Below are positions 9,571-17,088 of a DNA stretch of 64,000 nucleotides, in pieces. The notes beneath the pieces are model-generated. The model was not told where the DNA came from and made no database searches. It saw only the letters and a program-made list of their open reading frames with translations. Position 1 is the first letter of the stretch, and each line of letters begins with the position of its first letter. The position numbers were made by a program, and so were the translations under genes. Origin of the DNA: Dyadobacter sp. CECT 9275 (lineage in GTDB: Bacteria > Bacteroidota > Bacteroidia > Cytophagales > Spirosomataceae); NCBI RefSeq assembly GCF_907164905.1, contig NZ_CAJRAF010000002.1:2976001-3040000 (forward strand). Direction: 5' to 3'.

Positions 9571-10575
9571 TTGGACGATACAGGTTCAAATTTCAGAAAA
9601 TGCCTTAATACCTGGGGGAAAAATGGAGTTCCGTTCGTTTTTCTGGTCGACTATGCCATGGAGAGGCCGATGGCCTGGAAACTGGACGAGATTGATTCGT
9701 CGGAAGTACTGTTTGATCTCAATGGTTTTCATAATATACCTCAGCCTGTACATTTGCTAAAACAAGTAGATTTCATATTCGACAAACGCCCTATAACTTT
9801 TGAAGCGTATCTGCCCAGGTTTGAACGGGTTGTAAAAAACCTCAAAGCAGGTAATTCATTTCTGGTAAATCTGTCTGTACCCACTCCGCTGGATACGGAC
9901 CTTTCCCTGAACGAAATTTTCCTGTTGTCAGATGCCCCCTACCGTTTTCTGCTCGGCAATAAATTCGTCTGTTTTTCTCCCGAAATTTTTATCAGGATCA
10001 ACGGCAAAAGAATCGCTTCGTTTCCCATGAAAGGTACCATTGACGCTTCGGTGCCGGATGCAGAAAACCGTATCCTGAACGACCCTAAAGAGGCAGCAGA
10101 ACATGCTACGATTGTAGACCTGATAAGAAATGATCTGAGTATGGTTTGCAGGAAAGTATGGGTGGAGAGATATCGTTACATAGATACAATCCAGGTTTAT
10201 AAAAAAAAATTGCTACAGGTAAGCTCCGAAGTAGCCGGGTTACTGCCCGAAGATTTCGATGGCAAATATGGTGATCTTCTCTGGAAGTTACTGCCGGCGG
10301 GGTCCATCTGCGGTGCTCCGAAACCAAGTACCCTGCACATCATCCGCGAAGCCGAAGGATATGACCGTGGTTATTACACAGGCGTAATGGGTTATTTCGA
10401 CGGAAAAAATTTTGAAAGTGCCGTGATGATAAGGTTCATTGAAAACCAGGCGGATCAGCTGGTTTTTAAAAGCGGCGGTGGAATCACCGCGCAAAGTAAT
10501 GCACAAAGCGAATACCAGGAACTGATTGACAAAGTATATCTCCCATTTCCGCATGTTACAAAAGTTATGCATTGA
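9571..10575 (+). CDS. pabB: Aminodeoxychorismate synthase component I (anthranilate synthase I-like)
   Basis: Chorismate-binding enzyme of 334 residues. With a glutaminase subunit it makes 4-amino-4-deoxychorismate for folate synthesis. Conserved blocks are FPMKGTID (catalytic Lys region), the IVDLIRNDLS helix, PAGSICGAPK and the C-terminal GGGITAQSNAQSEYQE signature. The N-terminal domain is shortened, as in PabB. The reading frame has no ATG before residue 30, and an in-frame stop lies at 9532-9534, so TTG at 9571 is the most likely start. pabC follows with a 23-bp overlap. No pabA glutaminase is in the window. Confidence 0.88.
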   Translation: MDDTGSNFRKCLNTWGKNGVPFVFLVDYAMERPMAWKLDEIDSSEVLFDLNGFHNIPQPVHLLKQVDFIFDKRPITFEAYLPRFERVVKNLKAGNSFLVNLSVPTPLDTDLSLNEIFLLSDAPYRFLLGNKFVCFSPEIFIRINGKRIASFPMKGTIDASVPDAENRILNDPKEAAEHATIVDLIRNDLSMVCRKVWVERYRYIDTIQVYKKKLLQVSSEVAGLLPEDFDGKYGDLLWKLLPAGSICGAPKPSTLHIIREAEGYDRGYYTGVMGYFDGKNFESAVMIRFIENQADQLVFKSGGGITAQSNAQSEYQELIDKVYLPFPHVTKVMH

Positions 10576-11158
10576 AACCATTGCGGTTGAAAACCGGCAG
10601 CTCAAAAACATCAGATACCACGAAGACCGGCTGAACAAAACCCGGAAAGCGCTCTGGGGAGCATCCGAAGCATGGAATTTATCGGAACTGATCGTTATAC
10701 CCGACACAGTTTCCGATGCCCTCCATAAATGCCGACTGGCGTATGGCAGAGAGATTGACAACATCAGATGGGAGGCGTATGCTTTCAGGACCATCCGGAC
10801 GATTCAAAAGGTACATCAGGACGAAGTCGATTACGCGTACAAGTACGATCAGCGGCCCCAACTCAACGCACTTTTTGCTGATCGCGGTAAGGCCGATGAA
10901 ATCCTCATCATCAAGCAGGGTATGGTTACTGATTCGTATTATGGCAACGTTGCTTTCAAGAAGGATGAAAAATGGTATACGCCAGATACTTACCTGCTGC
11001 CAGGAACGCAACGGGCTTTTTTGCTGGACTCCGGAATAATTGAAGAGGCCCGGATTGCTGAGGAAGACATTCGTAAATACAGCCATATCCGGTTGTTTAA
11101 TGCAATGGTTGGATGGAAGAACGCTGTGGAGCTTGGCGTTGAAACCATTCTGGGATAA
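10553..11158 (+). CDS. pabC: Aminotransferase class IV / aminodeoxychorismate lyase
   Basis: PLP-dependent class IV fold of about 201 residues. It would convert aminodeoxychorismate to p-aminobenzoate and pyruvate. The start ATG at 10553 gives the typical N-terminus (MLQKLCIETIAVENRQL, then HEDRLNKTR) and overlaps pabB by 23 bp, which implies translational coupling. The C-terminal PGTQRAFLLDSGIIEEARI region fits the PLP-phosphate-binding part of the family. Substrate assignment rests on the pabB neighbour; branched-chain or D-amino-acid aminotransferases share the fold. Confidence 0.85.
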   Translation: MLQKLCIETIAVENRQLKNIRYHEDRLNKTRKALWGASEAWNLSELIVIPDTVSDALHKCRLAYGREIDNIRWEAYAFRTIRTIQKVHQDEVDYAYKYDQRPQLNALFADRGKADEILIIKQGMVTDSYYGNVAFKKDEKWYTPDTYLLPGTQRAFLLDSGIIEEARIAEEDIRKYSHIRLFNAMVGWKNAVELGVETILG

Positions 11159-11209
11159 TTTCCCCTAACAAATATTATGGTTCCGGTTGAAACATGTAAA
11201 TTTGATATC

Positions 11210-11440
11210 ATGGATATACAGGCAACAAAAATCGAACTGGCCAAAAGACTTTTAGATACTAACGACAAAAGTGTCATTAACGCCGTAAAATCAGTATTCC
11301 AGAATTTTGATTCTGACCAGGAGTGGGGAGATCTGCCGGATACCGTAATTTCCGACGTTAAACAATCAATTATACAGATTGAAGCCGGTGAAGGAATACC
11401 ACACGATAAAGCCCAGGAAACATGTAAAAAATGGCTCTGA
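11210..11440 (+). CDS. Putative antitoxin of a ParE-type toxin-antitoxin pair
   Basis: Small 76-residue, largely helical and acidic protein (start ATG 11210, MDIQATKIELAKRLLDT). The layout is an N-terminal helical segment, a middle acidic stretch, then an EAGEGIPHDKAQ motif and a terminal KKWL. This pattern is familiar from Bacteroidota antitoxins encoded just before ParE-like toxins. Its stop codon overlaps the original ATG of the downstream toxin at 11431, the usual arrangement for co-translated pairs. It appears intact although its toxin partner is broken. Confidence 0.68.
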   Translation: MDIQATKIELAKRLLDTNDKSVINAVKSVFQNFDSDQEWGDLPDTVISDVKQSIIQIEAGEGIPHDKAQETCKKWL

Positions 11441-11727
11441 AAATCTTATGATCTCCAAAAGCATTGGATAATTTTCATGGAGTGATAACATATCTTGAAG
11501 AGAACTGGGATGGAACCGTAATCAGGGATTTTGTGCTGAGAACCGAAAAGGTAATCCTGTTAATCAGCGAGCACCCTGAGATGTTCAGGCAGATTTCGGA
11601 GTCAAATACAATAAGAGAAGCGGTTATCACGAAACATAATTTATTACTATACAAGGTATTTAATAATAAAATTGTTTTACTGGCAATCTTTGATACCCGT
11701 CAGCACCCACGAAAAAAGAAGATCTGA
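11431..11727 (+). pseudogene. RelE/ParE-family toxin with a premature TGA at codon 7
   Basis: From ATG 11431, which overlaps the antitoxin stop, the frame reads Met-Ala-Leu-Lys-Ile-Leu, then TGA at 11449-11451, then continues Ser-Pro-Lys-Ala-Leu-Asp-Asn-Phe and a full ParE-like body ending at 11727. ParE relatives normally have Trp in the stop position (MALKIxWSxxALxxF), so a TGG-to-TGA change explains it. The downstream body keeps the family features: LEENW, the LLISEHPEMFR helix, the REAVITKHNLLLYKV strand and the IFDTRQHPRKK tail. A shorter product from TTG at 11464 is possible but would lack the first beta strand. Probably an inactivated toxin; a sequencing error is not excluded. Confidence 0.72.
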
Positions 11728-11814
11728 AAAATTTTCTCTTTTATTGAAATATTGAGTCTGGATCATTCAGAAGACTCTCTATCAAACTTATCTTTCAATT
11801 TGCCACTACAACCA

Positions 11815-14310
11815 ATGGCCTCCCTTTTTGAGGAAGAAATAACCTGTTTTGCGGATCTGATCCTACCGGTTCCCATTCCTTCTCTGTTTACCTACCGTGT
11901 GCCCCGGGAAATGACCGATATGATCAAAACGGGTGCCAGGGTTATTGTTCAATTTGGACAGAAAAGAGTCATCACAGCCGTTGTTGCCCATTTGCATACC
12001 AATCCGCCGGTAAAATACCAGGCCAAGTATATCCTGGAACTGCTGGACGAAGAGCCCATCGTTACCAGCAAACAGCTCGAACTTTTCAAATGGGTGGCAG
12101 AATATTATCTGTGCAACATTGGTGAAGTAATGAATGTGGCGCTGCCTGCCGGGCTTAAAATTACCAGCCAGTCCAAAATTCAGTTCAACCCAGAATTTGA
12201 ATATGAGGAACTGCTGACGGACCAGGAAATCATGATCCTGGATGCCATTAAAAAACAGGATGCCCTTTCGTATGAAGAAGTGGAGCGGCTGGTACAGAAA
12301 TCCAACATTACCGCCATCATTAAGTCACTTGTTGCCAAACGTGCGGTAATTCTGTTTGAGGAAGTAAAGGAAAGATACAAACCCAAAGTGGCGCGTAAAA
12401 TCAGGCTCACCCCGGCATTTTTGTCCAACGATTCGCTCATACAGCTGACCACCTCTCTGGATAAATTTCCTAAACAGCAGGAAATTCTGATGAGGTATCT
12501 GAGTTACGTTCCGGTTTACAACCATCCGGAGCTCAATCAGAAGGGGCTTGACAAATCTTTTTTTTCGCAGGAAAACGGATTTTCCGAATCGGCCTTGCAG
12601 ACGTTGATCAAAAAAGGAGTTCTGGAGCCATTCGAAATCTTCGTTTCCCGGTTTGACGATATCCCTTCGGGTAACCTGACAGAAATTACACTTACAGAAT
12701 CCCAGCAAACCGCCTCCTCTCAAATTCATAACCTGTTTCAGGAAAAAGAAGTGGTACTGCTCCATGGTATCACCGGAAGCGGCAAAACGGAAGTATACAT
12801 TGAACTTATACGAAAAGTACTGGCTGGCGGTTCCCAAGTATTATTCCTGCTACCCGAAATAGCACTCACCACGCAGATTGTGGTCCGCCTGCGCAAGGTT
12901 TTCGGAGACACCATGGGAATTTACCATTCTAAATTTTCCGATAATGAGCGTGTTGAAGTATGGAAAGGCATCCTGGACGGCAAATTTCAGTTTGTGGTGG
13001 GTGTCCGTTCCGCCATATTTTTACCGTTTGATAATCTGGGCCTCATCATTGTAGACGAAGAACACGAAACTTCCTACAAGCAATATGATCCCGCACCCCG
13101 GTATAACGCCAGGGATGTGGCGGTGATCATGTCCTATATGCACAAAGGCAAAACCTTGCTTGGCTCGGCAACTCCTTCACTGGAAAGTTATTATCATGCC
13201 AAAACCGGGCGTTACGGACTGGTAGAAATGACGCAGCGTTTCGGGAATGCAGTACTTCCAAGCTTTGAACTGATCAATACCAAGCTGGAAAAAAAACAGA
13301 AGAAAATGAAAAATGAGTTTTCTTCCGTACTGCTGGAACATATCCGCAACAACATCAGCAATAAAGAACAAACGATACTTTTTCAAAACCGGCGAGGTTA
13401 CTCTCCTTATTTGCAGTGCGAAGAATGTAACTGGATTTCGCAGTGCGCCAATTGCGACGTAAGCCTTACCTACCACCTAAAGGCGGGTGAATTGCGCTGT
13501 CACTACTGCGGGCACAAGGAAGAAGTTCCACGCACCTGTCCGTCGTGTGGCTCACCCCGTGTAAAAACCATGGGATACGGTACCGAAAAAATTGAAGACG
13601 AACTGCATATTATTTTCCCTGAAGCAAGGGTGCTCCGGATGGACCTGGATACCACCAGGGCCAAAAATGCTTACCAGCAGATTATCCAGGAATTTGAAGA
13701 AGGGGGAATCGATATCCTGGTGGGTACACAGATGGTCAGTAAAGGACTGGATTTTGACAATGTCAGCATGGTCGGCATCTTCGATGCTGACCGGATCATT
13801 CATTTTCCGGAGTTCAGAGCTTCCGAACGGGCTTTCCAAATGCTGACGCAGGTGAGTGGACGGGCCGGAAGGCGGGCAGACAAGCCAGGAAAGGTTTTGA
13901 TCCAGACCTCCAACCCCGCACAGCAACTGCTTGAACGCATCGTTACAAACGACTACGTGGGCATGTATGAAACCGAAATCCTTGAACGTGAGCAATATCA
14001 GTATCCCCCCTTTACAAGGCTTATCAAACTGACCGTTAAGCATCCTGACGAAGCTACCTCCCGCCGGGCAGCAGACCAGCTGGCGCAAAAACTAACGGTA
14101 AATCTGGGTAAAAGCAGGGTACTTGGCCCCGAAGCTCCGCTGGTGGACAGAGTAAGAAATCAGTTTTTGTTCGACATTCTGATTAAACTTGAAAGAGAAA
14201 AGATTAATTTTAAGGCGGCAAAGTCATTTATTCAGGAAAAGGTAACTGATATTTTAACCGATAAAACGCTAAAAAGCATCCATATCATCATTGATGTGGA
14301 CTGTGTATAA
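11815..14310 (+). CDS. priA: Primosomal protein N' (replication restart helicase PriA)
   Basis: Superfamily 2 DNA helicase of 831 residues that reloads the replisome at stalled forks. The N-terminal 3'-DNA-binding domain (DLILPVPIPSLFTYRVP) begins at residue 15. Walker A is GITGSGKT with Lys324; the DEEH box is at 414-417. Two zinc-binding modules with paired CxxC motifs occupy about 535-580. Helicase motifs V/VI are present (GTQMVSKGLDFDNV, QVSGRAGRRA). ATG 11815 was chosen over an upstream TTG because it matches the usual N-terminus. It is followed by pyk after 25 bp. Confidence 0.95.
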   Translation: MASLFEEEITCFADLILPVPIPSLFTYRVPREMTDMIKTGARVIVQFGQKRVITAVVAHLHTNPPVKYQAKYILELLDEEPIVTSKQLELFKWVAEYYLCNIGEVMNVALPAGLKITSQSKIQFNPEFEYEELLTDQEIMILDAIKKQDALSYEEVERLVQKSNITAIIKSLVAKRAVILFEEVKERYKPKVARKIRLTPAFLSNDSLIQLTTSLDKFPKQQEILMRYLSYVPVYNHPELNQKGLDKSFFSQENGFSESALQTLIKKGVLEPFEIFVSRFDDIPSGNLTEITLTESQQTASSQIHNLFQEKEVVLLHGITGSGKTEVYIELIRKVLAGGSQVLFLLPEIALTTQIVVRLRKVFGDTMGIYHSKFSDNERVEVWKGILDGKFQFVVGVRSAIFLPFDNLGLIIVDEEHETSYKQYDPAPRYNARDVAVIMSYMHKGKTLLGSATPSLESYYHAKTGRYGLVEMTQRFGNAVLPSFELINTKLEKKQKKMKNEFSSVLLEHIRNNISNKEQTILFQNRRGYSPYLQCEECNWISQCANCDVSLTYHLKAGELRCHYCGHKEEVPRTCPSCGSPRVKTMGYGTEKIEDELHIIFPEARVLRMDLDTTRAKNAYQQIIQEFEEGGIDILVGTQMVSKGLDFDNVSMVGIFDADRIIHFPEFRASERAFQMLTQVSGRAGRRADKPGKVLIQTSNPAQQLLERIVTNDYVGMYETEILEREQYQYPPFTRLIKLTVKHPDEATSRRAADQLAQKLTVNLGKSRVLGPEAPLVDRVRNQFLFDILIKLEREKINFKAAKSFIQEKVTDILTDKTLKSIHIIIDVDCV

Positions 14311-14335
14311 TAATTTCATACTGCACAATTAACAT

Positions 14336-15775
14336 ATGTCTTCCAAAAAAACAAGAATCGTAGCCACGGTTGGTCCCGCATCAGAAACTAAAGAAATGCT
14401 ATACGCTCTGGCAAAAGCCGGGGTAAACGTTTTCAGACTCAACTTTTCGCATGGTACCCATGCGGACCATCTTGCCAGATTAAATACTATTCGTGAAATC
14501 AATGAAGAATATGGATTAAATCTTGCCATTCTGCAGGATTTACAGGGCCCAAAGATCCGTATTGGTATGGTGGCCGAAAAGGATGGTGTCCTCATTGAAG
14601 CTGGTAATAAATTAATTCTTTCTAATACCGAAGTGCTGGGTACCTCCGAAAAGGTGAGCACTCCTTACGACGGTATGTACAATGATGTGAAGATCGGAGA
14701 CCGTATCCTGATGGACGACGGCAAGCTGGAAGTACTCGTTACCGGGCTCGACGGAAGCGACGTGGTCACCGAAGTAATTTATGGCGGTTATCTGAAATCA
14801 AAAAAAGGCGTTAACCTGCCCAACACAAAGGTATCCATGCCATCTGTAACTGCGAAGGATTATGAAGACCTTGAATTTGGTCTTGAACATAACGCTGAAT
14901 GGATCGCGCTTTCCTTCGTTCGCACGGCGTCCGAAATTCTTAAGGTAAAAGAATATATCCGGAACAAAGGCAAGCTTTCCAAAGTAGTTGCCAAAATTGA
15001 AAAACCCGAAGCGATCCTGAACATCGACGAAATCATTGAAGCAACCGATGCGATCATGGTTGCCCGCGGTGACCTGGGTGTTGAACTCCCCGCTGAAGAA
15101 GTTCCGATGATCCAGAAAATGATCGTGGACAAATGTAATAAAGCCGGTAAACCAGTAATTGTTGCTACCCAGATGCTGGAAAGCATGATCGAAAGCCCGA
15201 GAGCTACCCGCGCCGAATTGAACGACGTGGCAAACTCTGTACTGGACGGAGCTGATGCCGTTATGCTCAGCGCAGAAACAGCTTCCGGGAAATACCCCAT
15301 TTTAGCTGTTGAAAGCATGACACGTACCATTGAAAAAGTGGAGGCTTCCACCAACAGCGTGTACTTCAAACATCATGCTTTTGTAAACGAAACACCGGGT
15401 GCTGATAAGCTGAACGACAACGTGGTCATGAGTGCCTGCCGTTTGGCGCGCGATACCCAGGCGGCTGCCATCATCGGAATCACCCGGTCGGGATATACCT
15501 CATTCCGCCTGTCTCACCACCGCCCCAAGGCCAACTTGTTTATTTTCACCTCCAACAGGGTTTTAATGAATCAGCTGGCGCTTTACTGGGGTACCAAGGT
15601 TTTCTATTACGATCGCTACCAGGGAGTTTCAACAGATGATCTTATTGAGGATATCAAATTGTTCCTGATTGAAAAAGGAGAGCTGCAAAAAGGAGATGTA
15701 TTTATTAATACACTCAGTATGCCGGTTTCCAAGTTAAGGAAAACCAATACTGTTAAATTAAGCGTGGTAGAATAA
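14336..15775 (+). CDS. pyk: Pyruvate kinase
   Basis: Converts phosphoenolpyruvate and ADP to pyruvate and ATP. It is 479 residues long, the standard bacterial length. Visible blocks are KTRIVATVGPASET at the N-terminus, RLNFSHGTH, the beta-barrel B domain at about 70-170, the active-site stretch KIEKPEAILNIDEIIEATDAIMVARGDLGVE, and the ATQMLESM and SAETASGKYP signatures. The C-terminal allosteric domain is complete. A strong rho-independent terminator follows. It may be transcribed partly from the upstream priA region because only 25 bp separate them. Confidence 0.97.
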   Translation: MSSKKTRIVATVGPASETKEMLYALAKAGVNVFRLNFSHGTHADHLARLNTIREINEEYGLNLAILQDLQGPKIRIGMVAEKDGVLIEAGNKLILSNTEVLGTSEKVSTPYDGMYNDVKIGDRILMDDGKLEVLVTGLDGSDVVTEVIYGGYLKSKKGVNLPNTKVSMPSVTAKDYEDLEFGLEHNAEWIALSFVRTASEILKVKEYIRNKGKLSKVVAKIEKPEAILNIDEIIEATDAIMVARGDLGVELPAEEVPMIQKMIVDKCNKAGKPVIVATQMLESMIESPRATRAELNDVANSVLDGADAVMLSAETASGKYPILAVESMTRTIEKVEASTNSVYFKHHAFVNETPGADKLNDNVVMSACRLARDTQAAAIIGITRSGYTSFRLSHHRPKANLFIFTSNRVLMNQLALYWGTKVFYYDRYQGVSTDDLIEDIKLFLIEKGELQKGDVFINTLSMPVSKLRKTNTVKLSVVE

Positions 15776-15800
15776 TATTGCCATATCCATACTTTGATAG

Positions 15801-15830
15801 AACGGCAGGGGAAATCTCCTGCCGTTTTTT
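15801..15830 (+). terminator. Rho-independent terminator of pyk
   Basis: The perfect 9-bp stem AACGGCAGG/CCTGCCGTT has an 8-base loop and is followed by a T-run. It lies 25 bp after the pyk stop. Confidence 0.9.
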
Positions 15831-15905
15831 ATTTTCAGGTATTCCTAGGAGTATAACGTAAACGATTACTGCATAGGACCATAAAATTTGGAATCGATAT
15901 TTTTG

Positions 15906-15913
15906 TATATTTG
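15906..15913 (+). promoter_or_regulatory. Bacteroidota -7 promoter element before the Uma2 gene
   Basis: TATATTTG is a perfect TAnnTTTG match 23 bp before the ATG at 15937. A TTTG at 15887-15890 is a possible -33 element, but the 15-base spacing is short. Confidence 0.5.
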
Positions 15914-15936
15914 AAAAGTATCGTACCACTTTCGCC

Positions 15937-16551
15937 ATGATAGCTCCTTCAGGCCCACGCACGGACATTCCTGCCCAAATGATACCCAACGCTCTGATCC
16001 ATGAAATAATTGACGGCAAACCTCTTTACAGAAAAGGTTACCGTGATGTATTATCCAAAACCAAAAAGATAGAGGATATAATGGGATCCAGTTCGCTGCA
16101 GTTTTTTATAATTGATTTTATCTTAAGAATTTTATACAGGAATGTTGATGAGGATCAATATATAATCGCTACCAACGAAGCAGGTTTGCATCTGGACCGG
16201 AGAAATAACATTGCCGGAGATATTTTGATATTCGACAAGGATGTGCTGACAATGGATAAAATCAACAGGCATTATTCCCAGGTACCTCCTAAAGTATCCA
16301 TAGAAATTGATTTGGATATTGAACTCGAAGAACTCACTGAAAGCAGCTACATTTCCATCAAAACCAAAAAACTTCTGGAATTCGGAGCCGAAAAAGTGAT
16401 CTGGTTTCTTACCGAGCAAAAGAAGGTAATGATTGCAACTAAACATACCGACTGGCTGATGGAGGATTGGGATACTAACGTTGAGATCATGCCTGGAATT
16501 ACCTGCAACTTAGGCGGATATCTCAAAGAAAAAGGATCTGAATTTGCCTGA
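15937..16551 (+). CDS. Uma2 family (DUF820) putative endonuclease
   Basis: A 204-residue protein of the Uma2/DUF820 family, which has a PD-(D/E)xK nuclease-like fold. Visible motifs are the N-terminal LIHEIIDGKPLYRKGY segment, the NIAGDILIFDKD strand (family P/A-D motif), VSIEIDLDIELEE (the acidic E-x-D strand) and KTKKLLEFGAEKVIWF, where the family usually has Y(x)K...GV..YW. Uma2 genes occur in large numbers in cyanobacteria and some Bacteroidota, often near mobile DNA; their role is unsettled. It is a single-gene unit with its own promoter and terminator. Confidence 0.8.
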   Translation: MIAPSGPRTDIPAQMIPNALIHEIIDGKPLYRKGYRDVLSKTKKIEDIMGSSSLQFFIIDFILRILYRNVDEDQYIIATNEAGLHLDRRNNIAGDILIFDKDVLTMDKINRHYSQVPPKVSIEIDLDIELEELTESSYISIKTKKLLEFGAEKVIWFLTEQKKVMIATKHTDWLMEDWDTNVEIMPGITCNLGGYLKEKGSEFA

Positions 16552-16568
16552 GATGAAGGCATATACCT

Positions 16569-16600
16569 AAAAAACGGCTGAATCATCAAAGCCGTTTTTT
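16569..16600 (+). terminator. Rho-independent terminator of the Uma2 gene
   Basis: The stem AAAAAACGGCT/AGCCGTTTTTT has a 10-base loop and is directly followed by ATTTTTT. The A/T-rich base makes it potentially bidirectional. Confidence 0.88.
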
Positions 16601-16613
16601 ATTTTTTCACAAC

Positions 16614-16649
16614 AACTAAGAAAATAGTTTTTAAACTAATTAAATAGTA
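16614..16649 (+). promoter_or_regulatory. Phased ACTA/TAGT operator-like array before blaI-type gene
   Basis: Four half-sites lie exactly 10 bp apart: ACTA 16615, TAGT 16625, ACTA 16635, TAGT 16645. They form two 16-bp dyads (AACTA-N6-TAGTT and AACTA-N6-TAGTA) whose starts are 20 bp apart, two helical turns. The array ends two bases before the -7 element at 16651. BlaI/MecI repressors bind dyads with TAGT/ACTA-containing half-sites as dimers, so autoregulation by the adjacent gene is the natural reading, but it is inferred. Confidence 0.6.
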
Positions 16650-16650
16650 T

Positions 16651-16658
16651 TACATTTG
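16651..16658 (+). promoter_or_regulatory. Bacteroidota -7 promoter element of the BlaI/M56 operon
   Basis: TACATTTG is a perfect match to TAnnTTTG. It lies 43 bp before the ATG at 16702 and abuts the operator-like array, so bound repressor would cover the promoter. Confidence 0.65.
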
Positions 16659-16701
16659 AAAAACCAAATTTAAACTCTATAAATTCTTATACAGACCTAT
16701 C

Positions 16702-17073
16702 ATGGAAATTCGTACACTCACACGCGCCGAAGAAGAAGTTATGCGCATCCTGTGGCAATTGAAAAAAGCATTTGTAAAAGATATACTGGCCGAAATGCCG
16801 GAGCCCAAGCCTGCCTATAATACGGTTTCAACCATCATCAGGATTCTCGAAAAGAAAGAAGTAGTGGGATACACGGCTTTTGGAAAAACCCACGAGTATT
16901 TCCCCCTCATCAGCGAAGAGGAATACAAACGCCATGAAATGAAGCAGCTGATGGTCAATTATTTTGATAATTCATTGCCTAACCTGGTTTCCTTTTTTGT
17001 AAAGGACAATGACCTTAAGTCCAAAGATCTGGATGAAATTATGAAACTGATCAATGATCACAAAAACAACTAA
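16702..17073 (+). CDS. BlaI/MecI/CopY family transcriptional repressor
   Basis: A 123-residue winged-helix repressor. The family start LTRAEEEVMRILWQLKKAF is followed by the recognition helix PAYNTVSTIIRILEKK (about 37-52) and the wing (VVGYTAFGKTHEYFPLIS). The C-terminal helices mediate dimerisation. In staphylococcal BlaI/MecI the sensor protease system cleaves an Asn-Phe bond in this C-terminal part; the corresponding stretch here is LVSFF (95-99). The gene is 15 bp upstream of an M56 peptidase gene, so the derepression logic of BlaI-BlaR1 is likely retained. The signal need not be a beta-lactam. Confidence 0.92.
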   Translation: MEIRTLTRAEEEVMRILWQLKKAFVKDILAEMPEPKPAYNTVSTIIRILEKKEVVGYTAFGKTHEYFPLISEEEYKRHEMKQLMVNYFDNSLPNLVSFFVKDNDLKSKDLDEIMKLINDHKNN

Positions 17074-17088
17074 ACTTTTCTGTTAGCC

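Noticed and set aside
11431..11463. Reading the TGA at 11449 as recoded (Trp or selenocysteine)
   Set aside because: All other genes use TGA as a stop (for example the antitoxin, and the second M56 gene at 20618-20620), no SECIS-like structure is apparent, and ParE toxins are not selenoproteins. A point mutation is simpler.
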